Positions 45,382 to 54,961 of a DNA stretch of 64,000 nt are shown in pieces (the stretch's first letter is position 1; each line of letters begins with the position of its first letter). Under the pieces are notes generated by a model, which saw nothing but the letters and a program-made list of their open reading frames with translations, was not told where the DNA came from and made no database searches. Origin of the DNA: Laburnicola sp. R22_1 (taxonomy: Eukaryota > Ascomycota > Dothideomycetes > Pleosporales > Didymosphaeriaceae); NCBI GenBank assembly GCA_014281115.1, contig JACONQ010000015.1:806001-870000 (forward strand). Direction: 5' to 3'. A program made the position numbers and the translations under genes.

Positions 45382-45588
45382 AACTTAACAAAGTACTCAA
45401 CGGGTCTGCATCGAAGACCTCCGGTTTTTGAAGACTTTGGTGCCTATCTTGCACGAGCGTATGGAATACCTCCTGGCGAGGATGAAAGAGATCTCTACAT
45501 GGCTGTCAAGAAGCAATATATCTTACTTTTCTCCATCTCTTACATTCGCGATCACAAGGCTCCAATAATATTGATTGATTGTAAATAG
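45382..45588 (+). pseudogene. Truncated coding fragment of an unknown gene
   Basis: A 68-codon open stretch with good coding character between a RIP relic and AT-rich sequence: RRPPVFEDFGAYLARAYGIP, then PPGEDERDLYMAVKKQY and ILLFSISYIRDHKAPIIL, ending in TAG. There is no ATG upstream before a stop, so it looks like an exon or gene end left behind after repeat insertion. I do not recognise the family. Normal composition here contrasts with the flanking relic. Confidence 0.5.
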
Positions 45589-45642
45589 ATAATCTATGAA
45601 TTATCAAAGACAATCCCTACTTAAAATTCATGCTACTTAGCA

Positions 45643-46212
45643 TTAGCTTCCGCGCCTCACAAAGTTTTCAAAAATTGCGAGCATCCTGCGTCCATAAAAC
45701 TGTAATCCCTGCGGGGCCCCAAGCGCGTGCACACCTATCAATTCCTCGCTGGTGAGCACAGACTGGTCAACATCTTCTCTACGGACATCGTCATTTTCCT
45801 CCCTCCTTATGGCTTCTTCATCGGAACCAGAGCGCTTGTGGGTAGAACGTGCAGGGCGCCTAATGGTTGCACAAGTCTGGTGCCTACTTTTCCTGCGCCT
45901 CCGTGTATCGCTGTCATATATGTAATCGCAAGGGAGTACTACGTCTGTGGCTATCAGCAAGTTCAGTTCATAAAAGACTCTGCATTACATATCCCGCTTT
46001 CTTAACTGGGCATTTACGTTTGCCCAGTGGTCGTAGTCAATCAGAGATGGTTTGTCCCATAGATCTGCGGGTAGCGCGTTGACTGCGTATGGGCGTACTG
46101 CAACGAAGTTCCCAGCTGCAAATGCGCGTGGAAGTTGATAGAGCGGTATTCCAGAAGGGGAATAGATGTCGTCAAAGTCCGTGTGCGGGCGTTCGGTTTC
46201 GATGGTTGCCAT
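45643..46212 (-). pseudogene. Small unrecognised ORF with one in-frame stop
   Basis: ATG at 46212 opens a frame that reaches a TAA at 45987-45985 (codon 76) and then continues in the same frame to a stop at 45643, 190 codons in all. The first part reads MATIETERPHTDFDDIYSPS then GIPLYQLPRAFAAGNFVAVR. The second is basic then acidic (DTRRRRKSRHQTCATIRR, EEAIRREENDDVRREDVDQ). I tested the GT/AG pairs around the stop and found none that removes it in frame. It may be a 75-aa gene, or a gene recently broken by CAA-to-TAA. Function is unknown. Confidence 0.45.
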
Positions 46213-46716
46213 CGTTAGTAACGTTGCGGAGTGCTTATCAAGGATGAAGGAGCGGCTGCAGTGTGGACGTTATCGTTAGTCGGGCGGATGTTGTTCTAGC
46301 AAGAGGGGGATCTACTTTGTGGGGTGGGTTTAGAGTCTTGCGTTCGACCGTACGTGGCCCCTCGGTATCCGTCGTTTGACAGGCCAACGCATACGCAGTA
46401 CCACGATAAAACTTCACCAAAGCAACGTATACGAAGTTTTACCTATCAAAATTCACTATATAGTTGCTTTACCCTCTTCCAAAAGTGGCATGAGCTTCCC
46501 GTTCTGAGAACGAACAATGTTCGCTCCTCCAACTCAACAGAAAACGAACAATGTTCGCTCCTCCAACTCAACAGAAAACAAAGGAAAACATCTCAAGGTC
46601 AAGACGCTTGCTCATGCAAATCAATTTTCCAGAAGCACTGAGCTCAGACATACTTAGACGCGCGTGCATCTTAATCCGAAGCTTCGAAGTCCATCAGCCT
46701 GGACTGTCGACCCTTT
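46213..46716. other. Intergenic region with a 34-bp tandem duplication
   Basis: About 500 bp between two minus-strand genes. It contains two perfect 34-bp direct repeats at 46511-46544 and 46545-46578. Otherwise nothing is supported. Confidence 0.6.
46511..46578. repeat. Perfect 34-bp tandem duplication
   Basis: Unit starts CGAACAATGTTCGCTCCTCC and is present twice with no mismatch. Each unit contains the dyad CGAAC-AAT-GTTCG. It lies about 300-370 bp upstream of the ATG at 46212. Confidence 0.92.
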
Positions 46717-47540
46717 TCATATGTCTATTCTCTCCCATTCATCTTCAATTTCGGCTTTGTCGCTGCTAGGCATCTTTCCTCTCGCTTTCGGGGTGATTTT
46801 GGAGGCTCCGATAGTCACAGGGTACAAGCGCCCATCGCGTCGCCGAGCCATTAACTCCTCCGTATCGCGTCCGACAATGACTGCGAACTCGCCATCAGGT
46901 ATCAAACTCAATAGGTTTTTCTCTTCAAGAGCATTTTTCTTCCGGCTTGGTGCAGAAGCTTCTGCATATTCGAAGAAAGACAGCGAGTTATTAGACATCC
47001 CGATGATGGTGCCATCTTCCGTCTGGTTGAAGAAGTCTGGCGAGAAGTTAGATCGAATCTGTTGCATTTGTGGGTGAACTTACCTTCGACACTACGACTC
47101 ATGAGTGGATTTTCAGACTCAAGATCTGCCTTCTTGTCCTCTCGCTGCACCGCCTCCACGATCAAAAGTTCGAGTACTTCCTTGACGGCGCGGAAGAGAT
47201 CCGAGTTGTGACCCACTGCGTGCTCTATTTTTGCATCTTTCATAAGGTCGGCTTCCTTCAGCAGTGCGTAATTCGACTCCCCTAATATTATGTGCGGCGA
47301 CAGCGCGTTTTTGGTGATGCAAACCGATTGTTGTGCAGTTTCGTCTTCACTGGAACTCTTTGGGTTGGGGTGGCGGATTCCGGACCTTTTTGTATTTGAG
47401 GACTGAGAACTCGATGCAGGCGTGTATGGTGTAGCTTCTTGGTACAGGTGGTATCTAGGCTTTTTGTCGTGCAACAAGGCTGACACGGCCTGTTTGGTTT
47501 TCTGTACGCTGTAATGTGCAAATCCGTATAGAGAATCCAT
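46717..47540 (-). CDS. Unrecognised protein, two exons
   Basis: Predicted 258 aa from exons 47540-47084 and 47036-46717 with a 47-nt intron (GTAAGT donor, TCTAAC branch, CGCCAG acceptor); 777 nt in frame. The start is ATG at 47540 (MDSLYGFAHYSVQKTKQAVS). The N-terminal half is Ser/Thr/Gln-rich and probably disordered. A helical middle (HNSDLFRAVKEVLELLIVEA) is followed by a compact C-terminal part (DGEFAVIVGRDTEELMARRR then DGRLYPVTIGASKITPKARG). No signal peptide or membrane segment. I do not recognise it; it may be lineage-specific. It lies between relic-rich DNA and the next unrecognised gene on the same strand. Confidence 0.65.
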
Positions 47541-48483
47541 GTTGAGTTGCACGTTCAAGTGGCGAGTGAACGCGGGGTGTGCGGTTGACAGGAAGGATAT
47601 AGCGCAGTGTTTTATGAGTTGTGTAAGGTTAAGGCCTGGTCGAACTGGCTCCCTGTGGTGAATTTATGAGAGCGGAGAAAATTATCACGCAAGTCTCCAA
47701 TTATATAGTGATATCTTGAAAGTAACCATGGTTAACTAGAGGGATTTCCCCTAGAGTGTTCGGGTGCCAACATTGTGAAGTCCAGCTACTAGTGAATGTA
47801 TTATACCTTACACGGCTAGTGCTGTCCATATGTTGGGAGAAGTAAACCAAAGATATTAATGAAAAATTGGTATTTTTTTTCCAGCGAGAAGCAAAATGAT
47901 CCAACATTACAAGCTAATTAGCGAACTCAACGTCCTGGGTTTTCAAGCCTCGTATTACGTGACACGATATTAGATATTAGGGACGAGGTATTTTCTTAGA
48001 CGCGCCTACATAGAAATCATGAAACTCATAGTGCAGGCACAAATATAGAGTGTTTTTTCTCGATTTTTGTTCACATGAAAGTTTGGCGGCAGTGCCTAAC
48101 CATGGTTCAGTGCATATGACGCACTATTTCCTGAAAGAACAACAGGGTCATGCCTTACCATGGTTGATGCACAGCTACGCGGAAGAACTTGACGATGCTC
48201 AATTAGAGTATTTCCCGATTCTGTATCAGTATGTGTAGAACACCCCTAATACTCATTAAAGCCAATCAGCCCCGGAGGCGGTGGTTTGTAATTCCATTGA
48301 CCAACTTCGAACAATCATTCACATTTTCCATGTATTCGCATACACTGGTTGGAGAAACTATCATAGATTCTGCATATTGCTGCATGCTTCGTATGCTAGA
48401 ATGCAACAGCACACAACTAACATGTCATCGCAAACGCACACCAAGCCCAACCGGCCACATCAAATGCCTCTTCAAACGGAACA
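47541..48483. other. Intergenic region with repeated CCATGGTT palindromes
   Basis: About 940 bp without a supported gene. The palindrome TAACCATGGTTA at 47723-47734 has close matches at 48097-48107 and 48156-48165. Composition is AT-leaning but not RIP-like. Confidence 0.45.
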
Positions 48484-49887
48484 CTACGGGTTTTTCCCAC
48501 GGAATAATCGTCCCAGCGTTCCTGGTTGACCATTTCTCATCGTCCGACATGTCTTCACATCGACTTCTTCGAAGTCCTCGTCCTTTGAATCCAGCGAAGC
48601 TATAGATGCAGCCGAGCTGTGCAGACCGATGTCCTCATAATCGCTTTCACCGCCACTAATTACAGGTTTTCTCTGTGTAGTACCGCATAATTGATGAGCT
48701 GGATTAGTAGAAGTGACCGACTGAGCCGAACGCCCCTGACTATCTTTTGTGAGACAATGCCCGTCTACCGGTTTCTTAACAACAGAAGTCTGAGGCCGAG
48801 CATCCGTTTCATGTTCCCCAACTTTGGTCGCATCGAATTGACGAGGTAGCCTGTCTTTATGAATGTCGGAAGGCGAACTTCGAAAGATTTGAAGCCCTTG
48901 GATAGCGTTTATAAGATCTGTCTCTGCCGAAGAATCAATGTGAGCCTCTTGATTTTTGAAGCCGCTGTAGTTCGGGATTATCCCATCTTCCTCTCCAGAT
49001 TTCGTGTGCGTAACTACTCCCTCGGAAGTTATAGGGCACTCGGGCAGTTCTTTCACCGGAGTGTCAAAGGGGCTATGTGCAGGCACTATGGCGTTTCGGC
49101 GCCCTGCGGCGCGAAGCCTCATGACGGTCTCCAGTGTGGGAGACACTGCACGCTCGTTACTTGCGAAGTATCCGTTATGCCTGCTCGACTGGAGTTCTGT
49201 TAATATGGGTGATGTCAGTCGTGCTGGTGTTCTCACAGGTATCGCAGAGAGCTCAGTCTGCAGAGGCTTGCTCGGATCATACTGGTTTGATCTATCGTCA
49301 CTGTACACGACGTCCTGCCAATACTTCTGTTGGGGCTCGGTGCCTTGCTCCAAACATACCGCGCCCTTTGAAACTGTGGGCTGGGAGGTGGTATCTTCTA
49401 ACTTTGTCCTCTTCCATGGTCTGGTTCGGCCCTCATATTCTGCAGTAATTTTGTCAAGCTTTTCATGTTCGGCATAAGGCTGAGGGTACGTTCTTGGTTT
49501 CTTTTTTCCATGTCGCACAGGTGCCACACTAGATTGATTCTGACGCATCGCGCGGGGCTGGCGAGGAGCATTAGGAGGAGGAGACGACGAACGGATGGGA
49601 GAAGGAAAAGGATCAGCATCGAGCTCATGATATACCTGAGTATTGAAAGCTTCTTGCGCTGCAACTTGTGGTTGTTGTGGTGTTGTTGCTTGGTTATGGA
49701 GAAGCTCTCCTGGAGGACCGGAAATAGAAAATTTGTGCGAGTTGTCTCTTGGGCTTACTGGCATGCTGGACTGCTCAAAGGGAGGAGATAGCCCTTCGAA
49801 ATGGGCTGCTGGATACTGGTATTGATGTCGCTGTGAGGATTTAGACAGTGGAGGCAGACGGGTATTGCTGTTGACGGGTGGAGACAT
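48484..49887 (-). CDS. Unrecognised, largely disordered protein
   Basis: 467 aa, single exon, ATG at 49887 (MSPPVNSNTRLPPLSKSSQR). Composition is rich in Ser, Pro, Gln and Thr throughout, with short basic patches (RHGKKKPRTYPQPY, RTRPWKRTKLED) that could be nuclear localisation signals, and several SP/TP sites. The acidic C-terminus (SKDEDFEEVDVKTCRTMRNG) precedes GTLGRLFRGKNP. No enzymatic or membrane motif is visible. The intact 1.4-kb frame and natural ATG support a real gene. It may be lineage-specific; function unknown. Confidence 0.65.
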   Translation of the reverse strand: MSPPVNSNTRLPPLSKSSQRHQYQYPAAHFEGLSPPFEQSSMPVSPRDNSHKFSISGPPGELLHNQATTPQQPQVAAQEAFNTQVYHELDADPFPSPIRSSSPPPNAPRQPRAMRQNQSSVAPVRHGKKKPRTYPQPYAEHEKLDKITAEYEGRTRPWKRTKLEDTTSQPTVSKGAVCLEQGTEPQQKYWQDVVYSDDRSNQYDPSKPLQTELSAIPVRTPARLTSPILTELQSSRHNGYFASNERAVSPTLETVMRLRAAGRRNAIVPAHSPFDTPVKELPECPITSEGVVTHTKSGEEDGIIPNYSGFKNQEAHIDSSAETDLINAIQGLQIFRSSPSDIHKDRLPRQFDATKVGEHETDARPQTSVVKKPVDGHCLTKDSQGRSAQSVTSTNPAHQLCGTTQRKPVISGGESDYEDIGLHSSAASIASLDSKDEDFEEVDVKTCRTMRNGQPGTLGRLFRGKNP

Positions 49888-50791
49888 GCTGATAAAAATT
49901 TGAGTATGAGTTATGCTTGGTAGTAATTGAGTAATGTGGCGTTTATAGCTTCGTGGTTATACTTCAAATGTTGATACATCCGTACATGAATTCTTCTTCG
50001 CGATTGAATGTAACTGTAGAGTGACACCGAACACACGATATTCAATGTCCATATTGACAGACAAACGTATGAACCCAGTTGTGGAAGGTCTGTCTTTTAG
50101 TTATGGTGATGTGAATGGTTGCTCAAGTCAGTCGCTTGGGGAGAACTGATGTGGACTGAGATTCATCCACTGGGAGTACTGTCTTCTGAAGGTTACCATT
50201 TCTCTTCTGTGAGTACGGCGTTGAATACATGGAGATTTTCATTTTTCGCTTTGGGTTTTAACAAAGTTGACAGTCTGGTATCAGCAAAGTCATCCGGCGA
50301 TCCATGTGTTCATGCATCGATCGATCCATGGATACATAATGTACACGTGACATGCTAACATACACCTGGATGGGCTAGCGCGTTGTGTAAGCGAGACCGG
50401 GCCTTTCGCGGTTTAGAGCGAACGCAGTGATCAATTATGGTGCGCCATTACGTTGTGTGCAGCATGTGTACAGGTCGCAGTAGGTGGTATAGGGTACGAA
50501 AAATAACAGAGTTCGCATTGTCAAGACTCTCGAGGGGGAATCGGGTAAGTTCTTAAGATCTTAGAGATGCGTGAGATATCAGATGGAAGATTACACTACC
50601 TCCTGCTCCCCACCTCCTCACTATACTACTAAGGTATTTTTATAGAATTATTTGTTATAGAAAGCGCTTTAGAATAAACCATTAATTACCTAATTCTAAT
50701 AGGCGATTGTAGAGATATAGATAATTGAACACTGACTGTTAGTTGCATTTTGGTTTTCCATCACCTCGTAATGTCGCACTGTAAGCTCAGC
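49888..50791. other. Intergenic region before the second transposon block
   Basis: About 900 bp containing the promoter of the minus-strand gene ending at 48484. It includes no repeat I can define until AT-rich sequence from about 50620. No gene is supported. Confidence 0.5.
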
Positions 50792-50793
50792 TA

Positions 50794-52629
50794 TAACGTG
50801 TTTTACAAGCGAGCGGCCCATACAAGCGAGCGGCCCACCCTACTAACTTCGCGCACCTCTATAGGCGTACATCTCAACCACGTTAAGAGATAATTTAGAG
50901 ATATTAATAAAATAAATTAAGCAGTATCTAAAGTATCTTTTTTGCATGTACGTGAGTTGTGCCCAGTCTCTCTGCACCTCTTGCAGCGCGCCAGAGCCTG
51001 GCGGCTAAGGCCTGATCGCTCTCCACCTTGACGCTGTTCACGCTCTATCTGCTGGTCAGCCTCCTTTTGAGCGAGTATATCCTCTCCCTCTCCCTTTGTT
51101 AAGGTCCCCTGCTTCTGTATCCGCTTCTTTTTGCGCTGCCTACGCTTTGTTGCTGCCTCATTGGCTCTCTCAAGGCTGGTAATCCGATCGCGCATCAGCT
51201 CGGCCGAGAGCATCATCACTTCAGCCCCCTTCTTGAGCTGGTTAATCGCCTCAATAATCGAGGCTGGCGACGAGCTTTTGTGCCGTTGAACGCGATTACG
51301 TATTAACGTTGATTGAGCCTCAAGCTCACGTACGTTGCTTGGTGTCCGAGCCTCCCAGAGGGCCTCTGGTAGAGCGGCTGGTGAAGGCGTACGCAGCTGC
51401 ACATCTAGCTTTGATAGGACAACCTCAGGCTGAAGAGGAACAAGGCCTGCGCCTCGAAAAGCTGAGCAGATATTAGCTGCCGTAAACGATCGCTCAAAGG
51501 CTGCCTTAAAGGCTGGCAGAAATTCGAGCTTCGTAATGTGGTTGATGTGGTGGCGGATTAGAGCCTCAATCTCACGGCTGTACGCGCGCTTCAACGGCGA
51601 GAAGCAGCCAACGTCAAGCGGTTGGAGTAGGTGAGATGAGTGAGGCGGCATGCAGAGCGTGTAGATATTGTTCTCCTGGCAGAGCTCTCGAAACTCAAGA
51701 GACTGGTGGCTCTCATGGCCGTCAAGGATGAGCAGCCGACGCGCGCCGACTACCCGGGTCTCTGTATGCTTGATAAAGTGCTTTAACCACTCAACTCCAA
51801 GCTCGTTGGTCGTCCAGCCATTGTCGCTAACAGCGATGGCCCAGTCGCGCGGGATATCCTCCTCGTACCAGGCAGATAGGTGGTGCTGGCCAGCAAAGAC
51901 GATAAAAGGCGGGATAGCCCAGCCAGCAGCGTTAATTCCCTGGATCACCGTCACCCACTCGCGATTGCCTGGCTGGATAGCCTTTGGACGGCCTCTCCTC
52001 TCTGACCCTGTCACGACAAGCTGAGTCGTGATCTTGCCCATCATAAAGCCAGCCTCGTCGAAGTTGTAGACGTCCTCGTCACAGATGCCGTACTTGGCCT
52101 TTGTCTGCTCAACAAGCTCGAACCAGCTCCTGATTAACACAGGATCCTCACACAGAGCTCTCTGCCTGTCGTAGGCTCGGTTGAAACGCGTCGTAAGAGA
52201 GTCTGTACGCTTGACAAAGTTGCGCGGCCAGTGGACGCCGACCTGACCTCCGCCGCGCGCAGCCAGCAGCTTATCTGCCATATCACGTACAGCTGCGTAC
52301 GTAGGCGCAAATCCGCGTTGATCTAGGTCGAGTATATAGCTGACAATCACCTCCTCTTCTAGCTCAGTGAGCTTCTTCGAGTTAGGCTGGCAATCGCGTC
52401 GGGCAGCCTTGCCAGCGCGTCGGCGTCGGAGCGTCGTTCGGGGGACTTCAAATGTCTGCGCAGCACCTCTTACGGACTGAATTTAGTTTTGATTAATAGC
52501 TAAGATTGCAAGGTGTATATCAGCATTAGAAGAGGCTGGTTGGGCTTGATTTGGGGGAGCCATGGTAGGTAGGAGTTCACGCGTCGCAGAAAGTTGGTGG
52601 GGTGGGCCGCTCGCTTGTAAAACACGTTA
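50794..52629 (-). mobile_element. pogo/Fot1-type DNA transposon, element 5, nearly intact
   Basis: 1836 bp with termini beginning TAACGTGTTTTACAAGCGAG and TA duplications at 50792-50793 and 52630-52631. The left end has two perfect abutting 17-bp units (TACAAGCGAGCGGCCCA, 50804-50820 and 50821-50837). The right end has only one (52603-52619). The body is GC-normal, unlike its neighbours, and codes for a transposase with a single premature stop. It is closest to element 3 in both termini and protein. The right TA is also the left border of the element starting at 52632. Confidence 0.93.
50917..52563 (-). pseudogene. Element 5 transposase, one premature stop, catalytic triad intact
   Basis: 549-codon frame from ATG 52563. 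Codon 27 is TAA (52485-52483), otherwise fully open. Order: psq-like HTH (FEVPRTTLRRRRAGK, about 37-55), CENP-B/Tc5-type HTH (about 65-125, LDLDQRGFAPTYAAVRDMAD), then DDE_1 with all three Asp present: YNFDEAGF (about 169), [10 protein letters not shown] (about 281), LLQPLDVGCF (about 317), spacing DD35D. The C-terminus is basic and ends in a CCHC zinc knuckle, CKRCRETGHNSRTC. CAA-to-TAA fits RIP. No GT donor upstream could splice the stop out. Downstream in-frame ATGs lie only after the first HTH. Otherwise this is the only copy here that could encode an active enzyme. Confidence 0.92.
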
Positions 52630-52709
52630 TAGTTGCCGGCCACATAGGAATTCCGGCCACCCCACTGCCGTGCACGGACGCGCAACGCCCGCCGAACACC
52701 AAAACCCTA

Positions 52710-54581
52710 AGCCGCCCCACCGACCTATGGCGCACCCCACCTATCGCGCGCGACGCGTTCGCGCACACAGAATTCTTCCAACTGCAATATCTCCACAACC
52801 ACATATAATTATCACATATAATTGTAGATATGGAGCCTTAATACAGTCCCTATAATCTTAAGCACGCAATATATAAAGCTGAGATGCTGCAAGGCGCCTC
52901 GGTACGGTCCATAGCCTTAGACTACGCGATCCCACCCTCCACACTTCGAAACCGCCTCAATGGCCGCACCGATGCGGTATCTGCACAGTTACCACGCCAG
53001 AAGCTCTCTCCTAATCAGGAGAGATGGCTCGCTGATTGGATAGTCAAGGAGCATAGCCTTTGGCGCGCTCCAAGCCATGCTACTGTACGCGAAATGGCCA
53101 ATTGCATTGCACGCGTTAACGGCGACCACATTCCTGTAGGCAAGAATTGGATTGCCGGCTTCAGAGCTCGTAATCCGACTATTACCACCCTAATTAGTCG
53201 ATCACTTGATAAAGCACGCGTTAATAGGTTAGACAAATTAACTCTTAAAGGGTTCTTTACTATATTAAAGGCTATTGTTAGCGAACACTGCATTAAACTA
53301 TCTAATATCTGGAATATGGACGAACACGGCCTTTGGCAAGGTAGCAGTAGCAATAGGAGGGTACTAGGACCTGTGACGAAGTTAGGATCCAAGCGTACGT
53401 ACGTGAAAGAGCCTGGATTGACTAATTGGGTATCAATTATAGAATGCGCCAGCGCTGAGGGCCGCTCCATCAAGCCTCTTGTCATATTCAAGGGCGCAGG
53501 GCTTCAAAGTACCTAGTTCCCTATTGACAACGCGCCTGATTGGCACTATACAGTGTCCGAAAATGGCTAGACATTAAATAATATTAGTCTGCGGTAGCTG
53601 GAGACTAAATTTCTACTAGAAAGTACGCCTAACAACTTATCTGACTAGCGCCTTCTTATCTGCGATAGTCACAGCTCGCATGCGACAACAGAATTTATGT
53701 GGACGGCTAAAACTAATTGGATCTTCGTCCTATACTTGCCTCCTCACACTTCGCACCTACTTCAGCCTCTTAATCTGTCATTCTTTGGCCCACTAAAGCA
53801 GAATTACTGTTGGGAGCTAGATAGGCTGTCAGCCCTATCCAATGCAGCACTAGTTAAGCGCAATCGCTTCCTCATGCTATATGCAGACGCTCAAGGCCGT
53901 GTTACAGCCAATTATATCACAATAGGGTTCTGTACAGCTAGTATACATCCGTACAACCCTAGAAAGGTCCTCAATTCTTCACAACTACCGTGCAATTAGA
54001 AGGTTATAGTACCTCCAACAACTCCGAGCCCACCCCAGAAGCGCAAGCGATCACCCATAGTTCGTACACCATCTAGACCTCAAGAGATACCCTGTCTATT
54101 GGCAAATCTAGCAGATAGACAAGGATCTAGGGCGCAACGGCGGGTAGAGAAGGCGCTAATAAAGGGTTAGTCGCAGCAATCGACTAAGCTAGCTGCAGCC
54201 AAGGCGCGTATTGCCAGACTTAAGGCTTAAGTTAAGGATCTAAAGCCCAATAAACGCACAAAGGTCAAAGTATACCTTAATGTTAGCTTTGCAGGGCTTA
54301 ACAATATTAAGATTACACAGAAGCAGTTACAGAAGGCTTTGGCAAAGGATAGGCTTCGCCAAGACTGTAGAGTAACAACAAGGTCCGTCAGAGGTTGTAG
54401 ACAAGGCGGGTAATGGGGAAAATTATCTAGATGGCTTAGTAGACTAACTAGCTTCGTTTTTAAATAGTTTTAAAAGTTAAAATATAAAAAATTGCTATAC
54501 AGAATACAATTTTAATGAGGAGGTTGCCTATTCGGGCGCGTGCGCCATAGGTAGGGTGCGCCATAGGTCGGTAGGGCGGCT
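52710..54581 (+). mobile_element. psq-type DNA transposon, element 8, nested in element 7
   Basis: 1872 bp with termini starting AGCCGCCCCACCGACCTATG and TA duplications at 52708-52709 and 54582-54583. ACCTAT[GC]GCGC occurs twice in each terminus with 16-bp spacing (52723 and 52739), the only family here not at 17. It sits in the leader of element 7, between its terminus and its start codon. Confidence 0.9.
52830..54412 (+). pseudogene. Element 8 transposase, moderately RIP-degraded
   Basis: Single frame with about nine stops (the fourth codon is already TAA). The longest open stretch is 52884-53513. Order: psq HTH (YAIPPSTLRNRLNGRTDA), CENP-B/Tc5-type HTH (LSPNQERWLADWIVKEHSLW, then REMANCIARVNGDHIPVGKN), DDE core (IWNMDEHGLW, LLICDSHSSH, LQPLNLSFF). 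The first and second Asp are kept; the third is Asn. The remainder is basic and coiled-coil-like (AQRRVEKALI, AAAKARIARLKA). Distinct from elements 1, 2 and 3 in sequence. Confidence 0.85.
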
Positions 54582-54726
54582 TAGACGAAACCCAAACTTT
54601 AACACCTTATAACTCCACCACTATGGCTCCAATCGATAATGCGATTATAGCAATTAAAACACTCAAACTAAAAGAACAGTTCTTATACTAGATAATTGCT
54701 AACTAGTTCTATGTGAACTAAAGTAC

Positions 54727-54895
54727 TGTAAGCAGCCTAGAGCTATGTCACATGACGACATTAGTCTTATGAGTCAGCTCGCCTACTATATACGAGCCTC
54801 TGATCACTCCATGTACGATACACAGGCATATACACATCTAAACACAGATACTTCTACGATATACACTTTCTACACATACTACCTAACTGCTTATA
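54727..54895 (+). repeat. 5' LTR of the old copia element
   Basis: 169 bp. It ends CTGCTTATA, a C-to-T change of the original CTGCTTACA seen at the 3' LTR. Confidence 0.9.
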
Positions 54896-54961
54896 GTTAT
54901 GAGCCCGGCCTAATCCGCACTTATATACATACATTAACTCCCTACCTACCTATCTGTTAAT

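Noticed and set aside
45940..46030. Intron removing the TAA in the small ORF at 46212
   Set aside because: Candidate donors (GTAAAT, GTTAAG, GTAATG) and acceptors (GCAG, ATAG, ACAG) never give a length divisible by three in a plausible size range.
52441..52563. Intron that would splice out the TAA in the element 5 transposase
   Set aside because: There is no GT donor between the ATG and the stop, so a premature stop is the simpler reading.
54745..54960. 71-aa frame as a gene
   Set aside because: It is within the 5' LTR and leader of the old copia element; Tyr/Thr-rich chance frame.
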